5,434 nucleotides of DNA from contig CALDEN010000172.1 of assembly GCA_937942405.1 (NCBI GenBank), positions 1 to 5,434 of the forward strand, given 5' to 3'. The notes beneath the pieces were generated by a model, which ran no database searches, was not told where the DNA came from, and saw nothing but the letters and a program-made list of their open reading frames with translations. A program made the position numbers and the translations under genes. The DNA is from an uncultured Saprospiraceae bacterium. GTDB lineage: Bacteria; Bacteroidota; Bacteroidia; Chitinophagales; Saprospiraceae. Of the stretch, positions 1-5,434 are shown piece after piece (position 1 is the stretch's first letter; every line of letters begins with the position of its first letter).

Positions 1-2440
1 CTAGCTCTAATTTTGTAAAGACTCCCTTCTCATTTTTGAGCATATAGCTTTTTACAGGCCTAGGATACTGCCCAGGAACTTGCCTACCTCCTACAAATAA
101 ATCTATATCTCCATCTTTATCAAAGTCATGACTTAACACCACTGAACCGCTAGTAGTAATTTCAGGCAAGACAGATTTTGTAAATAGCCCTGATCCATCG
201 TTGAGGTATAACCTGTCTTGATACGATGGACTATGATTAGGGAATTCATTGCCTCCACTCACTACATATAAATCTAGATCACCATCCATGTCTACATCCG
301 TTAATGTAGATCCATAATCTTCGTACTCCTTGTCTTTTATAAAAACATTATTTGACTTTAAGTCAAAATCACCTGATGGGCTATTGATAAATATGCCCCC
401 TGGCTGACCACTTGCCCCTCCTATATATACATCCTCGATTCCGTCTCCATTAACATCTCCCGTACTTGTATGCGGTCCGAAATGAGACATTTTATGAGGC
501 AATAACACCTGCTTATCATAATCATTAAAATCATTTTCCTTATGTACAAAAGGAATACTCGAGTCCGAGCTTTTAAAAATAGCTTTAGAGAGAGGCTCAG
601 CTTTTGCATTTCCCTGAGCGTCTATATATGACAGTTCTAAAGTCTGTCCTGCATTTACTTTTTCAATAGTCTGCACTTTGCCGTCAGGCCATTTAACCTC
701 TAATCTATCGGCTACGCTATGAGCCCCTAATCCAAAATGCAATACATGATCTACCGATGACTGATACCCTCTTACTGGATTAAACTCTTGCAATTGTGTA
801 ACACCATCGGTACTAACTGTCACTCTAGCTCCATGAACCTGCACTTGCTTGCTGCCATTCAGTTTTATTCTGAGATAATTATTTCCATTGGACTCAGCTT
901 TATTTTTATAGATAAAAGCTTTATCGTTTATATTATTTACCACAAGGTCTAAGTCACCATCGTTATCCAAATCTGCATAGGCTGCCCCGTTAGAGAACCC
1001 ATTAAAATTCAATCCAGATTCTGAAGAGACATCTGAAAATGTCAAGTCCCCATTATTGAGATAGCAGTAATTTGCAAGCTTAGTACTCGTTAGTTTTAGC
1101 GTAAAATCTAAAAACACTTTTTTGGGATCTAACTTTTTCTTGAATGCTTCTTGTATGGTTTTATCTAGATTTTTACGGCTGTCTTTATCCATAATATCTA
1201 AGAGATATCCATTGGTAATAAAGAGATCCTTAGAGCCATTATTATTTAGATCTGCAAATAGAGCTGCCCAGCTCCAATCGGTTTTATCCACATTGGCCAT
1301 TTGGCCGATTTCTGCAAATTTTCCATCTCCCACATTCATATGTAGTTGATTACGCATATAGGAGTAGTGATATCCCTTATCGACATTATTCCAGAAAAAA
1401 TCAGGATTCATATCACCCATCTGAGCCTTGTTCCGATAATTATCTGCAGATAACATGTCGACGGCATAAAGGTCTATCAGACCATCATTATTAAAATCAG
1501 CTGCATCGGTCCCCATGCTACTAAAGGTGATATGCTTAAATTTTTCATGAATCACATTTGTAAAGGTTCCGTCTCCATTATTTTGATAAAGAATATCGGG
1601 CTCTGTATGATCTACTGCTACATATATATCTTGCCACCCGTCATTGTTAAAATCCGAAATACTCGTACTCAAAGAAAATCCATAATTAAAGATACCGGCT
1701 TCTTTAGAGACCTCTGTAAATGTTCCATCGCCATTATTTCTGTACAATGCATCTGAATGTTTACCATCTGGATTTTTCCAGAAATTATAAAAATCATCGA
1801 AGGTATATCCGATACGTGCCACATCATGATTGGCTACAAAAAGGTCTAGATCGTTGTCTTTATCGTAATCTATAAATGCTGCATCTATTGTATAACGGTT
1901 ATCGTTAATGCCGTAGGACTTAGCCATTTCAGTAAAGCCTAGATTACCGTCATTTATAAAAAGTAAATTTTCTCTTTGTTCGGGCTGATCGAGATAACTC
2001 ACACTGACGTAGATATCTAAAAATCCATCATTATTGACATCGGCCATTGTCGCACCGGTGCACCATTTTCCTTTGGCCGAGACACCTGCAGGTATTGTTA
2101 TATCTTCAAATGAGAGATTGCCCTTATTGAGATAGAGTTTATTACTACTTGTATTCCCTGTAAAATAGATATCAGCGAGGCCATCATTATTTACATCTCC
2201 GATAGCTACCCCTCCTCCATTATAGGCATTCATATATTCAAGGTAGGTCTTGACCTTATATATATCGATCTTATTTGTAAATTCTACTCCGGTAGTTTCG
2301 GACGACAGTAATTCAAACTGAATCTTATTAGAAACTTTTTTACTTATAGATTTGCTACCCGCGGAGTTAGTACCCTCAGAGCTACATGAGTGGCATATTC
2401 CTACTATGACAAATAAGAGAATGTAGTTTATATTATTCAT
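1..2440 (-). CDS. FG-GAP/VCBS repeat lipoprotein with UnbV/ASPIC domain, downstream paralogue (3' end missing)
   Basis: I translated this frame by hand across the whole stretch: it is open from ATG 2440-2438 to the left edge (813 codons, last visible residues KLEL) with no stop or frameshift. The N-terminus is a short hydrophobic signal with a Cys at 19 followed by S-S-E, read as a lipoprotein signal for the outer membrane or cell surface. Ten calcium-loop motifs begin at residues 82, 134, 191, 263, 315, 397, 490, 662, 715 and 772. The UnbV/ASPIC domain lies at about residues 523-603 (874-632), with HGARV, RGYQSS, HFGLGA and VKWPDGK clearly visible. Other family landmarks are SMGTDAAD, DWSWA, VLLPHK and YQDRLYLNDG. 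By alignment to the upstream paralogue about 290 residues are missing on the left. It starts 20 bases after the upstream stop, so co-transcription is likely. It has no catalytic motif; a ligand-binding or uptake-accessory role is inferred only. This start is preferred because it places a signal peptide exactly at the N-terminus. Confidence 0.93.
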   Translation of the reverse strand, partial: MNNINYILLFVIVGICHSCSSEGTNSAGSKSISKKVSNKIQFELLSSETTGVEFTNKIDIYKVKTYLEYMNAYNGGGVAIGDVNNDGLADIYFTGNTSSNKLYLNKGNLSFEDITIPAGVSAKGKWCTGATMADVNNDGFLDIYVSVSYLDQPEQRENLLFINDGNLGFTEMAKSYGINDNRYTIDAAFIDYDKDNDLDLFVANHDVARIGYTFDDFYNFWKNPDGKHSDALYRNNGDGTFTEVSKEAGIFNYGFSLSTSISDFNNDGWQDIYVAVDHTEPDILYQNNGDGTFTNVIHEKFKHITFSSMGTDAADFNNDGLIDLYAVDMLSADNYRNKAQMGDMNPDFFWNNVDKGYHYSYMRNQLHMNVGDGKFAEIGQMANVDKTDWSWAALFADLNNNGSKDLFITNGYLLDIMDKDSRKNLDKTIQEAFKKKLDPKKVFLDFTLKLTSTKLANYCYLNNGDLTFSDVSSESGLNFNGFSNGAAYADLDNDGDLDLVVNNINDKAFIYKNKAESNGNNYLRIKLNGSKQVQVHGARVTVSTDGVTQLQEFNPVRGYQSSVDHVLHFGLGAHSVADRLEVKWPDGKVQTIEKVNAGQTLELSYIDAQGNAKAEPLSKAIFKSSDSSIPFVHKENDFNDYDKQVLLPHKMSHFGPHTSTGDVNGDGIEDVYIGGASGQPGGIFINSPSGDFDLKSNNVFIKDKEYEDYGSTLTDVDMDGDLDLYVVSGGNEFPNHSPSYQDRLYLNDGSGLFTKSVLPEITTSGSVVLSHDFDKDGDIDLFVGGRQVPGQYPRPVKSYMLKNEKGVFTKLEL
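632..874 (-). other. UnbV/ASPIC domain segment of the downstream gene (canonical)
   Basis: Residues about 523-603 carry the standard elements of the domain in order: LRIKL, VHGARVTV, RGYQSS, HFGLGA, LEVKWPDGK and GQTLEL. It follows directly after the best-conserved calcium loop of the protein (at 973) and precedes a linker leading to VLLPHK and the C-terminal set of repeats. The family occurs at the ends or middle of FG-GAP proteins; no biochemical activity is established that would let me name a reaction. Confidence 0.88.
2384..2440 (-). other. Lipoprotein-type signal peptide of the downstream gene
   Basis: Residues 1-19 run from a short polar start (MNNINY) through a hydrophobic stretch (ILLFVIVGI) to two cysteines at 16 and 19. 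Cys19 is preceded by Ser and followed by S-S-E-G, the usual look of a Bacteroidota lipoprotein cleavage site, although His at -2 and Cys at -3 make the lipobox imperfect. Cys16 (preceded by V-G-I) is the alternative lipidated residue. There is no basic residue in the n-region, which is unusual for a signal peptide. The residues that follow are Ser/Lys/Asn-rich and look like a flexible linker before the first repeat. Confidence 0.7.
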
Positions 2441-2460
2441 AGCTGATATGGTTCGTAAAT
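2441..2460 (-). other. Short intergenic gap within a probable two-gene operon
   Basis: Twenty bases separate the TAG of the upstream gene from the ATG of the downstream gene. There is no hairpin with a T-run that could terminate transcription, and no room for a promoter of its own. No Shine-Dalgarno-like purine run precedes the ATG, which is usual for Bacteroidota, where initiation depends more on A/T-rich unstructured leaders. Co-transcription is inferred from spacing and strand alone. Confidence 0.6.
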
Positions 2461-5434
2461 CTATTTTTTCAGAAAAAGTTGTACACCGATATTATTATTG
2501 GCCACAATGAGACCTTGCTGCTTAGTCCCTAAAGTAATCTTTTTAACGTGACGTAGATCATTATTTAAGAGGAGTCCAGTTTTATCTAATCTATACTCTA
2601 CATCAAAATCAAAATCACCCTTATTAAAAATGATTGCTCCTTTACCGGCATCATAACTGATCGTTTCAGGTTCTGTATTTTTTATATTTCCTCCGATGAG
2701 TATATCTTGAAAGCCATTGCCATCAAAATCACTAAATACACATTCCTTTATCGGTGCCCACTGTGCCTGTGCTGGAAGCTCTATGATTTCAAATTTAAAA
2801 TTCCCATTATTTTTAAGAACGATGCTTTTAAAGCTTTTGGCCTCGTATCTAGTGGCCTCATTGATCTCATCTTCTCCTAAGATATCTATAATGTTAGAGC
2901 TGGCAAACTCCTTATAGGTTTCAAATTTAGAGTCCAAAAATGGCATCTGCTGAGTTGAGCATTCCTTTCCACGTACTGGAACTTCTTGCCCTTTATACTT
3001 TTTAGTCAATACAATATCATGCGAACCCGTCATATCAAAATCTGAAGCAAGCACTCCCAGTGGCTTATCCTTAGAGGCCTTCCATTTATTGTTTTCTCCC
3101 AGATTACCTAGTACAAGATCTAAGTCTCCATCATTATCTAAATCACTCGCACTGACACTCTGCCACCATCCAGAATACTCCGATAACAGATCTGTACTGA
3201 TATTTTTAAATCCATCTTTTGTATTCTCAAATATTTGTGGACTTGACCACTCTCCTACTACAACCAGATCTAATCGATCATCTCCATTTAAATCTACCGC
3301 TTCTATCCCCGTAACCATTCCAGGAACATCCTTTAAAAAGTCAGCATCCGTTTCATCAAAAAACCCACCATTATTGGTCAGCAATAATGATTTAGATGCG
3401 AGTGGATAATAACCAGGTTTATTCCTAGCCCCTACAAATAGATCGATATCACCATCACTATCGTAATCAAAAGAGACTATATCTTGAGTACTGGTCTCGA
3501 TATACGGCAATCGTTTTTCATCTTTTTCAAACAGTCCATTGCCTTTATTGATATATAATCTATCCTGTGTCAAGGTTGCATCGAGTAATACATCTCCACC
3601 TCCTCCACTAGCGACATAGAGATCCTTGTCTCCGTCTCCGTCCGCATCAAAGAAGTGAGCCCCGATATCTTCATAGTTTGCATCCTTGAGGAAGTCTGGT
3701 AATTTGACTGGCTGGAATTTATTTTTTACCTGTATAAAAAGCATCCCTGGATTACCCATAGCCCCTCCTAAATAAAAATCATCAAAACCATCTCCATTAA
3801 TATCTGCTACATCAAAGGCAGGTCCTAGATCAGAATACTTATGTGGAAGCAATACTTCTTTCTCAAAGTCATCGAAAGCATTTTCTACATGCTTTATGTT
3901 TTGAAAATCTACAATACGATTGGTAATTTCTAAGAATAAGTCTCCACTGATCGCAGGAGTATATTGACTTTGTGCCTGTAATGCTCTATCCAATTCTAGC
4001 ATCTGATTTGTAGCGACATTTGTGAGTACCGTCTTCTTGCCATCCATCCACTTAATCACTAAACTATCCAAGGTCTCAATGGCTCCAAGTCCTAAATGAG
4101 CAATCGGCTCCATACTAGACTGATATCCCCTCATAAACGAATAATCTACTCTCCGTATCTCTTCATTTTTATAGGCTTTGATTTGAGCAAAATTTACAGA
4201 AGCTGGATTTACCTTATCGATCAGTTTTACTTTTAACCAGTTATTACCAGAGGCTGTATTTTCCATGATAAATGCCTTACTCATCAAGTTATTTACCACC
4301 AAGTCTAGATCTCCATCATTATCGAGATCCCCATAAGCTGCCCCATTACTAAAACTAGGTACATCTTCAAACCACTCATTGGTTTTATCGATAAACTTCT
4401 CTCCTTTATTATTACTGAATATATTATTCTGTACAGGAATGGAAGCGAGCTCGCTTACAAAGTGGTCAAAAATATCTTTGTTATAAGTCACCTTTGCACT
4501 ATCTGCAAATGCTTGAACTCTATTTTTAAAATCGTTATCCTTTGTCTCTCTATAAAATCCATTACTTACAAAGTAGTCCTTATAGCCATCATTATCAAAA
4601 TCCGCCAATAGCACAGCCCAACTCCACTCTGTCTGAGATACGCCCATCATCTGTCCCACTTCACTAAATCCACCTAGTCCGACTCCCAGTTGTACCGAGT
4701 TAAACATAAACTGTTTTACAAATCCCAATACCTCGGTCATAAACTTAAATCGATCTGCATCCATGGACTCCATCAAGGTCTTATTACGTACGTGATCTCC
4801 AGGTGTCATGTCTACGACCACGAGATCCATAAGATCATCATTGTTAATATCGGCAGCATCTGTCCCCATACTATAGAAAGATGTATGATCAAAGTATTGC
4901 TTAAGTCTATTGACAAATTTTCCTCGGCCATCATTGGTATAATACATATCTGGAACGAAATAATCATTGGCGATATACATATCTATATCACCGTCGTCGT
5001 CATAATCAGCTGGGGCTATCCCTAATCCAAATGTCACAAAAAATGCAAATGACTGTTCTGTATAATCTACAAAATAACCGTCTTCGTTCCTCCCTACATA
5101 GGTCCCCTCATGACGTACATTATCGTAACCTTTACTACGCATCACATTGGACCATTCCAGAATATCTGGACTCGTAAGTATTGCATGGTTACTCAACCAT
5201 AAGTCTAGGTCTCCATCATTGTCTTGATCGAAAAAAGAAGATTGAATCGCTCTAGAGTAAACGTCTAATCCAAAAGCTTCAGCCTCCTCTGTAAATGTCA
5301 AATCTCCGTGATTAAGATAAAGAATATTACGAAGAGCACTAGAATCTTTGTCATCTACTGGCCCAGAAGTACAAACATATATATCTAGAAATCCATCATT
5401 ATTGATATCGATCATGTTTACTCCAGTACACCAC
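2461..5434 (-). CDS. FG-GAP/VCBS repeat protein with UnbV/ASPIC-type domain, upstream paralogue (5' end missing)
   Basis: This is a surface or periplasmic beta-propeller protein with no enzymatic motif; binding or scaffolding is inferred, and the ligand is unknown. The reading frame is open from the right edge (first full codon Trp at 5433) to TAG at 2463-2461, giving 990 visible residues. The ATG at 5415 is not the start: the frame continues upstream as W-C-T-G-V-N, matching residues 126-131 of the downstream paralogue. Thirteen calcium-loop motifs of the type DxDxDGxxD begin at 5409, 5229, 5007, 4851, 4602, 4329, 3804, 3648, 3468, 3294, 3144, 3042 and 2730. An ASPIC-type domain (about 4236-3991, with RGYQSS and HLGLG) separates six repeats before it from seven after it. 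Family landmarks are SMGTDAAD, TEWSWA, VLLPHK and RGKECSTQQMPF. The C-terminus ends VQLFLKK, with no type IX secretion C-terminal domain evident, so lipoprotein anchoring like its neighbour is likely but unseen. Several calcium loops are degenerate. Family assignment is firm; the role is not. Confidence 0.93.
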   Translation of the reverse strand, partial: WCTGVNMIDINNDGFLDIYVCTSGPVDDKDSSALRNILYLNHGDLTFTEEAEAFGLDVYSRAIQSSFFDQDNDGDLDLWLSNHAILTSPDILEWSNVMRSKGYDNVRHEGTYVGRNEDGYFVDYTEQSFAFFVTFGLGIAPADYDDDGDIDMYIANDYFVPDMYYTNDGRGKFVNRLKQYFDHTSFYSMGTDAADINNDDLMDLVVVDMTPGDHVRNKTLMESMDADRFKFMTEVLGFVKQFMFNSVQLGVGLGGFSEVGQMMGVSQTEWSWAVLLADFDNDGYKDYFVSNGFYRETKDNDFKNRVQAFADSAKVTYNKDIFDHFVSELASIPVQNNIFSNNKGEKFIDKTNEWFEDVPSFSNGAAYGDLDNDGDLDLVVNNLMSKAFIMENTASGNNWLKVKLIDKVNPASVNFAQIKAYKNEEIRRVDYSFMRGYQSSMEPIAHLGLGAIETLDSLVIKWMDGKKTVLTNVATNQMLELDRALQAQSQYTPAISGDLFLEITNRIVDFQNIKHVENAFDDFEKEVLLPHKYSDLGPAFDVADINGDGFDDFYLGGAMGNPGMLFIQVKNKFQPVKLPDFLKDANYEDIGAHFFDADGDGDKDLYVASGGGGDVLLDATLTQDRLYINKGNGLFEKDEKRLPYIETSTQDIVSFDYDSDGDIDLFVGARNKPGYYPLASKSLLLTNNGGFFDETDADFLKDVPGMVTGIEAVDLNGDDRLDLVVVGEWSSPQIFENTKDGFKNISTDLLSEYSGWWQSVSASDLDNDGDLDLVLGNLGENNKWKASKDKPLGVLASDFDMTGSHDIVLTKKYKGQEVPVRGKECSTQQMPFLDSKFETYKEFASSNIIDILGEDEINEATRYEAKSFKSIVLKNNGNFKFEIIELPAQAQWAPIKECVFSDFDGNGFQDILIGGNIKNTEPETISYDAGKGAIIFNKGDFDFDVEYRLDKTGLLLNNDLRHVKKITLGTKQQGLIVANNNIGVQLFLKK
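3991..4236 (-). other. UnbV/ASPIC-type domain segment of the upstream gene (divergent)
   Basis: This part of the upstream protein matches the ASPIC/UnbV family by order of elements: LKVKL, an alpha/beta loop, RGYQSS, HLGLG, then SLVIKW-DGK and MLEL. Two family hallmarks are altered. The 'GARV' turn seen in the paralogue is replaced by a sequence reading NFAQIKAY, and the usual W-P-D-G is W-M-D-G. The fold is probably kept, since the surrounding strands align with the paralogue without large gaps. Confidence 0.8.

Noticed and set aside
421..609. Minus-strand open frame of 62 codons
   Set aside because: It is in a different frame from the downstream gene, which is continuous through this stretch and encodes the linker and VLLPHK segment.
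1122..1756. Two plus-strand open frames (1122-1349 and 1532-1756)
   Set aside because: Both are antisense to continuous, family-matching coding sequence of the downstream gene; their hydrophobic stretches do not form a convincing membrane protein.
2441..2480. Possible terminator or promoter between the two genes
   Set aside because: The T-run on the plus strand near 2463 is the Lys-rich 3' end of the upstream gene; no stable stem lies beside it, and the 20-base gap has no recognisable promoter elements.
2717..2917. Plus-strand open frame of 66 codons
   Set aside because: Antisense shadow of the C-terminal part of the upstream gene, with no leader or family resemblance.
3089..3409. Plus-strand open frame of 106 codons
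   Set aside because: Antisense to three well-formed calcium-loop repeats; Ser-rich composition is a by-product of the reversed coding sequence.
4690..5025. Plus-strand open frame of 111 codons
   Set aside because: It lies wholly antisense to the conserved repeats of the upstream gene; its Ile/His/Val-rich translation is what reversed Asp-rich loops give, with no recognisable domain.
5413..5415. ATG at 5415 as the start of the upstream gene
   Set aside because: The frame stays open to the window edge, and the residues before it (W-C-T-G-V-N) match the interior of the downstream paralogue, so this Met is inside the protein.
1..5434. Many scattered copies of a short plus-strand motif like 'tctccatcattat', resembling interspersed repeats or a CRISPR-like pattern
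   Set aside because: Spacing is irregular and every copy is the reverse complement of an in-frame N-D-G-D calcium loop, so they are protein-level repeats, not a DNA element.

Overview
The window holds two large genes, both on the minus strand and both cut by a window edge, and almost nothing else. Each encodes a long, secreted-type protein built from FG-GAP/VCBS beta-propeller repeats with one UnbV/ASPIC-type domain in the middle. The DNA is AT-rich. Gene starts lack a Shine-Dalgarno sequence, the one visible N-terminus is a short lipoprotein-like signal, and both proteins follow the RagB/SusD-associated 'VCBS repeat / ASPIC-UnbV' architecture. Together these suggest a member of the Bacteroidota (Flavobacteriia, Cytophagia or a relative). 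The assignment rests on protein style, not on any marker gene.

Layout, in transcription order (right to left). From 5434 to 2461 lies the 3' part of the first gene, 990 visible residues plus the stop. Its start is beyond the right edge; the first Met in frame (5415) is internal. From 2460 to 2441 is a 20-base intergenic gap with no terminator or promoter that I can see. From 2440 to 1 lies the second gene, 813 codons from its own ATG and open to the left edge without a stop.

The two genes are tandem paralogues. They align co-linearly: the first visible residue of the upstream protein (Trp) matches Trp126 of the downstream protein. The calcium-loop repeats, the WSWA motif, the ASPIC domain and the VLLPHK segment then follow in the same order with similar spacing. 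From this I infer that about 125 residues of the first protein are missing on the right and about 290 residues of the second on the left, so each would be roughly 1,100 residues. The close spacing and shared strand suggest one transcript. Such proteins often sit beside SusC/SusD-like outer-membrane uptake genes in Bacteroidota, but no such gene lies in this window, so the substrate or ligand cannot be named. I found no RNA genes, mobile elements, CRISPR arrays or convincing regulatory sites, and no plus-strand gene that I believe.
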